Part shown: piece after piece, positions 1 through 8,200 of the stretch | How positions within the stretch are numbered: position 1 is the first letter of the stretch | Layout: each line of letters opens with the position of its first letter | Origin: Xylophilus rhododendri | Lineage (GTDB): Bacteria; Pseudomonadota; Gammaproteobacteria; Burkholderiales; Burkholderiaceae_C | Assembly (NCBI RefSeq): GCF_009906855.1 | Contig: NZ_CP047650.1 | Span: 1,364,001 to 1,428,000, forward strand | Direction of reading: 5' to 3' | Length of the DNA stretch: 64,000 nt | The notes under the pieces: generated by a model | Told to the model about the DNA's origin: nothing | The model's database searches: none | The model's input: the letters and a program-made list of their open reading frames with translations, nothing else | Made by a program: the position numbers and the translations under genes

Positions 1-1
1 G

Positions 2-378
2 GCGCGCACCGAGGATCCGGCTGCGATGCAGTTCTACGGCGGCTGGGTGGGCACGCTGGCCGTCTCCCTGCTGCTGCCCTGGGCTGGCAGATGCCGGGCG
101 ACTGGCTGACCGGCGCCAAGCTCGTCGGCATGGGGCTGGCCGGCACGGTGGGCCACTACCTGCTGACCCTCGCCTACCGCCGCGCGCCGGCCGCCACCCT
201 CACGCCCTATCTGTACGCGCAGATCGGCTTTGCGATGTGCGCCGGCTTCCTGCTGTTCGGCCATGTGCCGGATGCGCTGGCGCTGAGCGGCATCCTGATC
301 ATCGCCCTGTCGAGCGCGCTCGGCGCCTGGCTGACGGTGCGCGAGAGCCGCATAGTCGTGCAGCCAGCAGAGGCTTGA
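2..378 (+). pseudogene. EamA/DMT-family transporter, C-terminal part, apparent frameshift
   Basis: This is the 3' part of a drug/metabolite transporter (EamA-type) gene that begins outside the window. From position 2 one frame reads a membrane-segment-like stretch (QFYGGWVGTLAVSLLLPW). The frame then changes near 82-85, and from about position 85 the next frame continues without interruption through WQMPGDW and three more hydrophobic segments to the stop at 378. Restoring a single C in the context tgg-g-ctgg would give PWAWQMPGD and one continuous protein. I infer a one-base deletion or a sequencing error; the window cannot separate these. The family assignment rests on the repeated hydrophobic segments and the LTPYLYAQIGFA pattern. 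Confidence 0.6.
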
Positions 379-399
379 GGGCCGGGCAACAATCGGCGC

Positions 400-1041
400 A
401 TGGCCCAATATTTCGAACTACATCCCGACAATCCTCAGCCGCGCCTGATCAAGCAGGCCGTGGCCCTGCTGCAGCGCGGCGGCGTCGCTGCCATCCCCAC
501 CGACTCCAGCTACGCGCTGGCCTGCCGGCTCGACGACCGCGATGCGGTCGAGCTGATGCGGCGCATCCGCCAGATCGACGAGAAGCACCACCTCACCCTG
601 CTCTGCCGCGACCTGAGCGAGCTCTCCAGCTATGCCAAGGTGGACAACCGCCAGTACCGCCTGCTGAAGGCCGCCACGCCCGGCGCCTACACCTTCCTGC
701 TGGAAGCGACCAAGGAAGTGCCGCGCCGCGTCAGCCATCCCCAGCGCAAGACCATCGGCCTGCGGGTGCCCGACCACCGGGTGCTGCAGGCGCTGCTGGA
801 GGAGCACGGCGCGCCGCTGCTGGCCACCACCTTCATTCCGGCCGGCGAGGACGAGCCGATCAACGATCCCGGCGAGATCCGCGCGCGCTATGAAAAGGTG
901 CTGGCCGCCGTGGTCGATGCCGGCGCCTGCAATCTGCAGCCGACCACCGTGGTCGACCTGACGCCGATGGACGGCGGCGACGATCCGGTGGTGATCCGTG
1001 AAGGCCGGGGCAGCCTGGAAACCCTGGGCCTCGCGGGCTGA
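400..1041 (+). CDS. YciO/Sua5-type L-threonylcarbamoyladenylate synthase-family protein
   Basis: A 213-residue protein of the Sua5/YciO/YrdC fold. In TsaC/Sua5 enzymes this fold makes threonylcarbamoyl-AMP for the t6A37 modification of tRNA; the YciO branch has a less certain role. Visible marks are the early PTDSSYALACRL nucleotide-binding stretch (about residues 32-43), KHHLTLLCRDLSEL, the PGAYTFLLEAT strand and the IGLRVPDH motif (about residues 122-129). The length fits single-domain YciO and lacks the Sua5 C-terminal domain. The ATG at 400 comes 21 bases after the preceding gene and 13 bases separate its stop from the next start, so the genes may be co-transcribed. Whether it is the cell's TsaC or a YciO paralog cannot be decided here. 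Confidence 0.85.
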   Translation: MAQYFELHPDNPQPRLIKQAVALLQRGGVAAIPTDSSYALACRLDDRDAVELMRRIRQIDEKHHLTLLCRDLSELSSYAKVDNRQYRLLKAATPGAYTFLLEATKEVPRRVSHPQRKTIGLRVPDHRVLQALLEEHGAPLLATTFIPAGEDEPINDPGEIRARYEKVLAAVVDAGACNLQPTTVVDLTPMDGGDDPVVIREGRGSLETLGLAG

Positions 1042-1054
1042 CACAATCGCATCG

Positions 1055-1726
1055 GTGGAAACCTCGCAACTCATACAGACCGTCCTGGTCAACGCCCTGC
1101 CGCTGCTCTTCGCGATCACGGTGCACGAAGCCGCCCATGGCTTCGCCGCCCGGCGCTTCGGCGACGACACCGCCTATCGCATGGGCCGGCTCACACTCAA
1201 CCCGCTGCGCCATATCGACCCGGTCGGCACGGTGCTGATGCCCGCGCTGATGTTCTTCGCCACCTCGGGCTCCTTCGCCTTCGGTTATGCCAAGCCGGTG
1301 CCGGTGAACTTCGACCGGCTGCGCAATCCCCGGCGCGACATGGTGCTGGTGGCGCTGGCCGGGCCGGCCTCCAATTTCATCCAGGCCTTTCTCTGGGCGG
1401 CCCTGCTCATCGTGCTGCTGGGCGCGGGTGTGCAGGAGCGCTTCTTCCTGCAGATGGCCCAGTCGGGCATCCGCTGGAACCTGGTGATGTGGGCCTTCAA
1501 CCTGTTTCCGCTGCCGCCGCTCGATGGCGGCCGGGTGCTGGCCGGCCTGCTGCCGCCGCGCGCCGCGCGGGTGCTGGACCGCATCGAGCCCTACGGCTTC
1601 TTCATCGTGATGGGCCTGGTGGTGGCCGGCGTGGTGGCATCGCTGTGGATGCTGCCGCTGATCGGCCTGGGCGAGCTGGTGCTGAAGTGGCTGCTGACGC
1701 CGGTCGTCACGCTGATGCGTTTCTAA
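1055..1726 (+). CDS. Site-2 protease family (M50) membrane metalloprotease
   Basis: A 223-residue polytopic membrane protein with the zinc motif HEAAH at residues 24-28 and the second metal-ligand motif NLFPLPPLDGG at about 149-159. Together these define M50 intramembrane proteases of the short Rv/YwhC-like type, with no PDZ domain. The frame is open from 998 with an ATG, but that would overlap the preceding gene. The GTG at 1055, just upstream of the conserved hydrophobic first helix, is preferred and leaves a 13-base gap. Four to five hydrophobic segments are visible. Substrates are unknown; housekeeping membrane proteolysis is the family expectation. Confidence 0.85.
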   Translation: METSQLIQTVLVNALPLLFAITVHEAAHGFAARRFGDDTAYRMGRLTLNPLRHIDPVGTVLMPALMFFATSGSFAFGYAKPVPVNFDRLRNPRRDMVLVALAGPASNFIQAFLWAALLIVLLGAGVQERFFLQMAQSGIRWNLVMWAFNLFPLPPLDGGRVLAGLLPPRAARVLDRIEPYGFFIVMGLVVAGVVASLWMLPLIGLGELVLKWLLTPVVTLMRF

Positions 1727-1759
1727 AATTCCCTTTTCCTCCTGTCGATACCGTCTTCC

Positions 1760-3064
1760 ATGAGCATCCAACGCGTCCTCACCGGCATCACCCCCACCGG
1801 CACGCCCCATCTGGGCAACTACGTCGGCGCCATCCGCCCCGCCATCGCGGCCAGCCGGGAGCCGGGTGTCGAGAGTTTCTACTTCCTGGCCGACTACCAC
1901 GCGCTGATCAAGTGCGACGAGCCGGCGCGCATCCAGCGCTCCACGCTGGAGATCGCCGCCACCTGGGTGGCCGCCGGCCTGGATCCGGAACGGGTGACCT
2001 TCTACCGCCAGTCCGACATCCCCGAGATCCCCGAACTGAACTGGATGCTGGGCTGCGTCACCGGCAAGGGCCTGCTCAACCGCGCCCATGCCTACAAGGC
2101 GCAGGTCGACAAGAACACCGCCGCCGGCGCCGAGCCGGATGCCGAAGTGAGCGTGGGCCTGTTCAACTACCCGGTGCTGATGGCCGCGGACATCCTGATG
2201 TTCAAGGCCCACAAGGTGCCGGTGGGCCGTGACCAAGTGCAGCACATCGAAATGGCGCGCGACATCGCCAGCAGCTTCAACCACCTCTACGGCGAACACC
2301 TGGTTCTGCCCGAGGCGGTGATCGAGGCCTCGGTCGCCACCCTGCCCGGCCTCGACGGCCGCAAGATGAGCAAGAGCTACGACAACACCATCCCGCTGTT
2401 CCTGCCGCGCGATGAACTCAAGCGCCGCATCGGCAGCATCGTGACCGACTCGCGTGCGCCGGGACAGGCCAAGGACACCGAGGGCTCGGCCCTGTTCCAG
2501 ATCTTCCAGGCCTTCGCCTCGGCCGAAGAAACCGACGGTCTGCGCCAGGCCTATGCCGACGGTATCGCCTGGGGCGATGCCAAGCAGAAGCTGTTCGAGC
2601 GCATCGACCGGGAAGTGGCGCCGATGCGCGACAACTACCAGTCGCTGATCGACAACCCCGCCCGGCTCGAAGACCTGCTGCAGGCCGGGGCTGCCAAGGC
2701 ACGCCGCATCGCCACGCCGCTGATCGCCGAACTGCGCCATGCCGTCGGCCTGCGCCGGCTGTCGGCGGCGAGCACGCCCCAGGCACAGCAGAAGAGCGCG
2801 CGCGCCGCCCTGCCGAGCTTCAAGCAATACCGCGAGGCCGATGGCCAGTTCCGCTTCAAGCTGCAGGACGCCAAGGGCCAGTTGCTGCTGCAGAGCCGGG
2901 GCTTCGCCGCACCGCGCGATGCCGCCCAGGCCATGACGGCCCTGCAGGCACCGGCGGCCGACCTGGCCGCGCTGCTGGCCGATGCAGCGGACACCGGGTT
3001 CACGCCGGACGAGTCCGCTATCGCCCAGGCGCTTGCATTGCTGGCCGCCGCGCGCGATAGCTGA
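1760..3064 (+). CDS. trpS: Tryptophanyl-tRNA synthetase with C-terminal DUF1508-like extension
   Basis: Class I aminoacyl-tRNA synthetase that charges tRNA-Trp in the cytoplasm. The HIGH-type signature appears as TPTGTPHLGN near residues 11-20 and the KMSKS loop is exact at residues 202-206. Also present are the GRDQVQHIEMARD tract and the GSIVTDS region. The protein has 434 residues against about 330-350 for the usual bacterial enzyme. The extra 90 or so residues at the C terminus contain FKQYREADGQFRFKLQDAKG followed by LLLQSRGF, resembling the DUF1508/YegP fold, so this is a domain fusion. Start chosen at the ATG before SIQRVLTG, the normal N terminus. Confidence 0.95.
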   Translation: MSIQRVLTGITPTGTPHLGNYVGAIRPAIAASREPGVESFYFLADYHALIKCDEPARIQRSTLEIAATWVAAGLDPERVTFYRQSDIPEIPELNWMLGCVTGKGLLNRAHAYKAQVDKNTAAGAEPDAEVSVGLFNYPVLMAADILMFKAHKVPVGRDQVQHIEMARDIASSFNHLYGEHLVLPEAVIEASVATLPGLDGRKMSKSYDNTIPLFLPRDELKRRIGSIVTDSRAPGQAKDTEGSALFQIFQAFASAEETDGLRQAYADGIAWGDAKQKLFERIDREVAPMRDNYQSLIDNPARLEDLLQAGAAKARRIATPLIAELRHAVGLRRLSAASTPQAQQKSARAALPSFKQYREADGQFRFKLQDAKGQLLLQSRGFAAPRDAAQAMTALQAPAADLAALLADAADTGFTPDESAIAQALALLAAARDS

Positions 3065-3173
3065 CCCCAGGCTGCGCAGCCGCCTACAAGCCGAAGGCGG
3101 CGCGCGCTGACGCGGCCCGGCAGAACCGCACGCCACACTGGGGAATCGTCAGCGAATCCCCAGGAGACATGCC

Positions 3174-3401
3174 ATGAGTGAACCCCGCCAGCCCGCCAAC
3201 ACCCAGAATCCGACCGAAGAAGCCGTGCGCGCCGGTGAAGTCACTGGCGGCAACCGGGGCAAACTGTCGGGCCGGGACGACGACCAGCGCCGTGCCGTGG
3301 CTCAGGAAAACCCTTTGACCGAAGGCAGCCGCCAGGGCCGCGAACGCTACAAGCAGAGCCTGGACAGCGAGTTACCGTCGGATGCCGACAAAGCCGTTTA
3401 A
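3174..3401 (+). CDS. Small hydrophilic hypothetical protein
   Basis: A 75-residue, strongly hydrophilic, charged protein rich in E, D, R, Q and S, with no hydrophobic segment and no cysteine. It is probably cytoplasmic and largely disordered. A good ribosome-binding site (caggaga) lies six bases before the ATG, which supports translation. It follows trpS by 109 bases, in which a weak GC stem (3079-3101, no T tract) could fold. I do not recognise a named family. Its composition resembles small stress-associated proteins seen in many Burkholderiales, but that is only an impression. Confidence 0.6.
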   Translation: MSEPRQPANTQNPTEEAVRAGEVTGGNRGKLSGRDDDQRRAVAQENPLTEGSRQGRERYKQSLDSELPSDADKAV

Positions 3402-3499
3402 GGCACGTAGGCGAACACCCCATGGAATCGGCGCAATGTCCTGCAACTTTCCCAATGCCGGCGCGCTCCAATCGCGTCAACGCCGGTAAGGAGCCCGCC

Positions 3500-3664
3500 A
3501 TGCGCCGACCGATACACAAAGCTTTCATCGTCTTTTCCGTCACGGTGCTTGTTGCACTGTCGGCGGCGGCAGCGGTCTTGCTGCCGGACCAGGCCGCGGA
3601 TGCGACCGATCTGGGCATCGTCCAGATCGACGAGCTGTTCGGCGCCGGCACCTTCGAGCCCTGA
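3500..3664 (+). CDS. Small single-span membrane or secreted peptide
   Basis: A 54-residue peptide made of a short basic start (RRPIHK), one hydrophobic segment (about residues 8-29, ending ALSAAAAVLL) and an acidic tail ending TFEP. This is consistent with an N-terminal membrane anchor or an uncleaved signal with a short periplasmic tail. The start at 3500 is chosen because aaggag sits seven bases upstream; the frame is also open from an ATG at 3422, but that start has no comparable site. No family recognised. It stands alone between the preceding small gene and a convergent dehydrogenase. Confidence 0.5.
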   Translation: MRRPIHKAFIVFSVTVLVALSAAAAVLLPDQAADATDLGIVQIDELFGAGTFEP

Positions 3665-3690
3665 GGGCCAGGCGCCTTCGAACTCCGCGC

Positions 3691-4656
3691 TTATTTCTCG
3701 GTCTGCTTCTGGCGGAACTGGGCCATCGCCATCAGCTGAGCGTCACGCCACTGCACACGCTGCTCCCATTGCTCCAGGGGCAGCAGCGCGCGGCGCTCCG
3801 CAGCCACCTTCTCCACCAACTCAGGCGTCCACGGATCGTTCTGGCCGCGCTGCGCGCCCATGCGTTCGTAGGCCGGGCCCATCTTGGCGGCATGCGATTC
3901 GATGCCGCCCCGGGTGTTGAGGTCCACCGTCTCGAAGGGGCCGATGAAACTCCAGCGCAGGCCCAGGCCGTCGCGCATCACGGTGTCGATGTCTTCCACG
4001 CTGGCGACGCCGTCGCGCACCAGGCAGTAGGCCTCGCGCAGCACGGCGCCCTGCAGCCGGTTGAACAGAAAGCCTTCGATCTCCTTGTTCACCACCACCG
4101 GTTTCATGCCCAGCGACACGAAGATGGCGCGGCAGCGCTCGACGACTGACGGCTCGGTGAATGCGGCCGGCACCAGCTCGATCACCGGAATCAGGTAGGG
4201 AGGGTTGCCGGGATGCGCCACCATGCAGCGCCCGCGTCCGGCCAGGCCATCGCAGTAGGCCGATGCGGGCAGCGCCGACGATGCGCTGCACAGCACGGCA
4301 TCGGCCGGCGCAGCCGCATCGAGCGCGGCGAACACCGCCTTCTTGACCTCCAGCTTCTCCGGCGCGCATTCGATCGCCAGGGCGACACCCGCAGCCGCCG
4401 ACTCCACCGTCTCCACAGCCTGGACGCGGGCCAGCAGGGCCGGTGTGGCTTCCTGCAGCAAGCCATGGCGGGCCAGCATCTCGCAGCGTTCGCGCAGTTC
4501 GGCCGGCAGTGCCTGGCGTCGTTCGGCGGAAGGATCCTGCACCCGGACCTGCCAGCCCGCACGCGCGAAGACCAGGGCGAAAGCAAGGCCGATGCTGCCG
4601 CCGCCGATGATGGCGGCGGTGGTGGCGTTCGGAGTCGAAGAGAGAACTGAAGTCAT
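3691..4656 (-). CDS. 3-hydroxyacyl-CoA dehydrogenase-family oxidoreductase (lambda-crystallin/L-gulonate type)
   Basis: A 321-residue NAD-dependent oxidoreductase. The dinucleotide-binding loop GGGSIGLAFA is close to the N terminus, ECAPEKLEVK follows in the middle of the Rossmann domain, then the catalytic-His region MVAHPGNPPYLIP and the NKEIEGFLFNRLQ helix, which are hallmarks of the 3-hydroxyacyl-CoA dehydrogenase fold. It lacks the crotonase domain and matches the stand-alone lambda-crystallin-like group that oxidises L-gulonate, carnitine or short 3-hydroxy acids. The frame is open further upstream to 4866, but that extension is Ser/Pro/Gly-rich and unlike the family, so the ATG at 4656 is used. 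Substrate unknown. Confidence 0.85.
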   Translation of the reverse strand: MTSVLSSTPNATTAAIIGGGSIGLAFALVFARAGWQVRVQDPSAERRQALPAELRERCEMLARHGLLQEATPALLARVQAVETVESAAAGVALAIECAPEKLEVKKAVFAALDAAAPADAVLCSASSALPASAYCDGLAGRGRCMVAHPGNPPYLIPVIELVPAAFTEPSVVERCRAIFVSLGMKPVVVNKEIEGFLFNRLQGAVLREAYCLVRDGVASVEDIDTVMRDGLGLRWSFIGPFETVDLNTRGGIESHAAKMGPAYERMGAQRGQNDPWTPELVEKVAAERRALLPLEQWEQRVQWRDAQLMAMAQFRQKQTEK

Positions 4657-4774
4657 GGCAAGGCCGGCAGGGGAGAAGCTTGAAATTATCCCCATGCCGC
4701 TGCCACGACCTGCCCCGCCGATCCGCGCCAAGAAAATCAGTCCGCACGACAGGAGGTTGTGGCTCCCCGGCTCC

Positions 4775-5194
4775 TCACAAGGTACCGACCGATGGCTCGA
4801 ACTGCTTGCCGCCTCGGCCGGCGCGGACATTGCTGTGGGCGGGTGCAGACGGCGAGGCCACGGCACTGAGCGCGGCCGGCCCGGTCCGGCTCGAAGCGCG
4901 CAGCAGCAGGCGGATCTCGGCCAGCAGATGGGCCTCGTGGCGTGTCATCCGCAGCTCTTCGTTCTCGCTCCACTGGGCCTGCTGCTTGCGGGCCCACAGC
5001 TTGTCGCGCTGCGAGCGTTCGCGGTGCTGCAGGACCTGCTCGGCAAAGCCGATTTCCACCGCATCCAGCAAGGGCGCCAGCCAGCGCCTGACCATCGGGC
5101 CGGGCATGGCGCACCACCACAGCACGGTCGCCAGCGCGGCGCCGGCCAGAAAAATCGCAAGGGCGAGCAAGACGAGATACCAGACAGTGTTCAT
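4775..5194 (-). CDS. Hypothetical membrane-anchored protein
   Basis: A 139-residue protein with one N-terminal transmembrane segment (about residues 4-27, VWYLVLLALAIFLAGAALAT) followed by a charged, helix-prone middle rich in Q, R, K and E (QHRERSQRDKLWARKQQAQW) and a low-complexity Ala/Ser/Pro tail. The topology suggests an inner-membrane anchor with a cytoplasmic coiled segment. It lies 16 bases downstream of the large secreted protein on the same strand and may be co-transcribed with it. No family recognised. Confidence 0.6.
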   Translation of the reverse strand: MNTVWYLVLLALAIFLAGAALATVLWWCAMPGPMVRRWLAPLLDAVEIGFAEQVLQHRERSQRDKLWARKQQAQWSENEELRMTRHEAHLLAEIRLLLRASSRTGPAALSAVASPSAPAHSNVRAGRGGKQFEPSVGTL

Positions 5195-5210
5195 GGCGGC
5201 TTCCTTCCTA

Positions 5211-8200
5211 TCAATCGATCAACACCCGGTACAGCACGCTTCCGCTGCTGCCGGGCTGCAGGCTGCCGGTGAACCCCCATTGCAGCGGCCCGTGTCCGCC
5301 GCTGCCCTGGCTGGCCGCGCAATCGGCCGCCAAGGCGCTGGCGGGCGTGGTCTTGGCGCAGGCCGAGAGCTCGGCCGGTGTGCTGTCGGCCTGGGCGCTC
5401 ACGAAGCTGGTGTAGGCCGGGGTGGCATCGTGGATGACCAGGTTGCCGATCGGGGATGCGGCGATGTTGCTGTAGGTGATGCGGTACTCCAGGGTCTCCC
5501 CCGGCCTGGCCTGGTTGGCGACCGCGAAGCCCGTGCCCTGGGACACATTGCGCACCTCCTTGCGCAGGTTCAGGGCATTGCCCGAGACCGACGTCAGGTC
5601 CTCCACCTGGTAGCTGGCCGACAGGGCGGAGGCGCTGTTGCTGTACGAGAAGAAAGCCTGCACCTGGGCGGTGTTGTGGCTGCCCGGTAGCGCCTGCACC
5701 GGTACCGACTCCTGCACCACGATGCAGATCGACTGGCCGGCCTCCAGGCGCTGATCGACCGCGGGCGGGTACAGCCGCACGCCCGCCGGCTGAACGCTGC
5801 CGCTGCATGCGGGGTCCGAATAAATGAGTTCGCTCCAGCCGCTCTGCGGCGGTGAAGACGTGGAGCGGCTGACGGAAAACTGCACGCTCCCCGCCGTCGC
5901 CGCCTTGAAGAGATGGCCATAGGTGACCGTGCTGCCCGGCGTGCCGTTCTTCAAGCCGCTCAGCAGGAAGCTGTTGGGTGGAACGCTGCCGAAGTCGAGC
6001 GCCGACATGGCGGGCTGCTGGCTGCCCGGCCAGGTGAAGGCGATGCGGTCCGTCGTCGCATCGCGGGTGTAGGTGAAGGCGGTTCCCGCCACCGCCACGG
6101 CGGAGCCGGCCGCCAGGGGACTGCCGGCCGCCGAAGCCCCGGTGGACTGGCGGCCGAACACCTTGGCGGCATCCACGCACAGGCCTGCGCCTGCCGCCAG
6201 GTCCGCCGGCAGGCGCAGGCGGTAGAAGCCGCCGCCATCGCTCGTGCTGCGGTCGTGCACCAGGCCGTTGCAATCGCTCAGCACCACACCCAGGCCGGCC
6301 ATGCCGGCCTCCTGGCCGTTGGCCACGCCGTCGTTGGCGGTACCGCCCGCCGAGCCGACGTCATTGAAAAGCCGGCCGGCGATCCCGACCAGGCTGGACC
6401 GGGCGGTATTGGTGAACACGCAGCCGATGTCCGCACCGGGCAGCAGCTGCGCAGCCGCTATGGTCAGCATATTGCCGTACAGGCTGCCGAACACCGCCGG
6501 ATTGCCGGTGGTGGCGGCATTGGCGTCGCGGCACTCGCCGCCGGTGGGGACGAAATCCGTGAAGCTCGTCTCGGTCAGGGTGACCGCGCTGCCGGTGTCG
6601 AGCACGGCGATGGCGGCCGGCGCCGCCGGCGTCGGTTCGCCCACGGCCATGGTGACGGTGCCGGGCGGCGTCGCCGCCAGATTGGTCTGCTCGAAACTGA
6701 AGGGGCCGCCGACGCCGCCGACGGTGCGCACCTGCAGGCGCAGCTGCGGCTGCGGCCGCACCGCCAGGCTCGCTGCCGCCGCGATGGTGGTCGGCTGGCC
6801 CAGCGGCGCGGTGACGGCGCCCGCCGGCAGGATGTTGGTATAGCTGCCGACCGCGGCGGCCGTGACGGGAACCGTCACGGTGCAGCTGCCGGCCGCCGCA
6901 ATGCCGCCGGCGCTCAGGCGCAGGCTGCTGCCGTCCGGCAGGTCCACCACGCCGCTGCCGCAAGTGGTGCCGGGCACGGCGCCGGGGGCATTGACCAGGC
7001 CGGCCGGGTAATGGTCGGTGAAGCCCAAGCCCTCCATGGGCTGGTCGGCCATGGTGTTGCTCAGCGTGATGGTGAGCAGGCTCCGGGCGCCCGGCACGAG
7101 CGCCGCGGGTGTGAACGTCTTCCGGACGACCGGCTCGGGCGCCACCACGATGGTCGTGACCATCGAGCATGCCGGACTGATGCAAGAGGCTGGCGATGCG
7201 CCGGACCTGGCCGCCCGCAGGGTGGGCGATGGCGCCGGGGGCGGCTCGCCGCCCTCCGGATCCACCGTGGCGGTATTGGTCAGCGGTGTGCCGACGGGGG
7301 CGTCCGGCGCCCGCACCTGCATGGTGAAGAACCGGGTCTGGCCCTGCGCGATACCGGAGGGCAGGACGAGGATGCAGCGCAGGCTTTCGCCCAGGCGGCT
7401 GGGCAAGGCGCCGCAATCGACGCTGCTGACACCGGCCAGCGGCGCCACGGCGAAGGCTTGGCCGATGGGCGGCAGATTGTCGCGGACGACGATGGTGGTG
7501 CCGCTGGTCAGGGCGCCCTGGTTGGTCACCTTCACGAGGTAACTCAACTCCTGGCCAGCCGGTACGGTGTCCGGCCCTTCCTTCTGCGCGCCCAGATTCG
7601 TACGTGCGGTATTGGTGAAGGTGCACAGGATGTCGGCGTCGTAGGCCATGGCCGTGGCGGGGATGGTGGCCGTGCTGCCGACCAGGGTCGCGAGGTTGCC
7701 GGTGCCATTGCCGCTGGCCGCCGCGTTGCGGTCTGTGCAGGACATCGCCACCGGATAAATGGGCCAGCCCACCGGCACTTTTTGCAGGACGGTGACGCTG
7801 CGCCCCGCCATGCCCCGGTGAACATAGGTCGACGTGGCGACCACGTTGGCGGCGGTCACATCGACCACGACCTCGACAGGCGAAGCCGCATCGGTCAGCG
7901 TGAACTTGAACGTGCCCGTGCCATTGGTGGCGAGTTCGGCCAGCGTGACGGTCGGCTCCTTGCGTGCGGTGTTGGTGAAGGTGCAGACGATGCGCGCCTG
8001 CACGGCCATGGTGGAGGCCGGCAGCGTGGCGGTATCCCCGACGAGGTTCGCCAGATTGCCGCTGCCGTTGCCGCTGGCCGCGCCGTTCGTGTCGATGCAG
8101 GCCACCGATGTCGGATTCGCCAGCCAGTTGGCGGGCGCTCGGGCTTCGCGGATCGTGGCGGCGACACCCACCAAGCCCTGATGGACGGTGGAAGAAGCCA

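Noticed and set aside
3079..3101. GC stem after trpS as a terminator
   Set aside because: Only a 6-bp stem with an 11-base loop and no T tract.
860..3136. 758-residue minus-strand open frame opposite the M50 protease and trpS
   Set aside because: It is antisense to two clearly real genes, has Gln/His/Gly/Arg-rich shadow composition and no recognisable domain.
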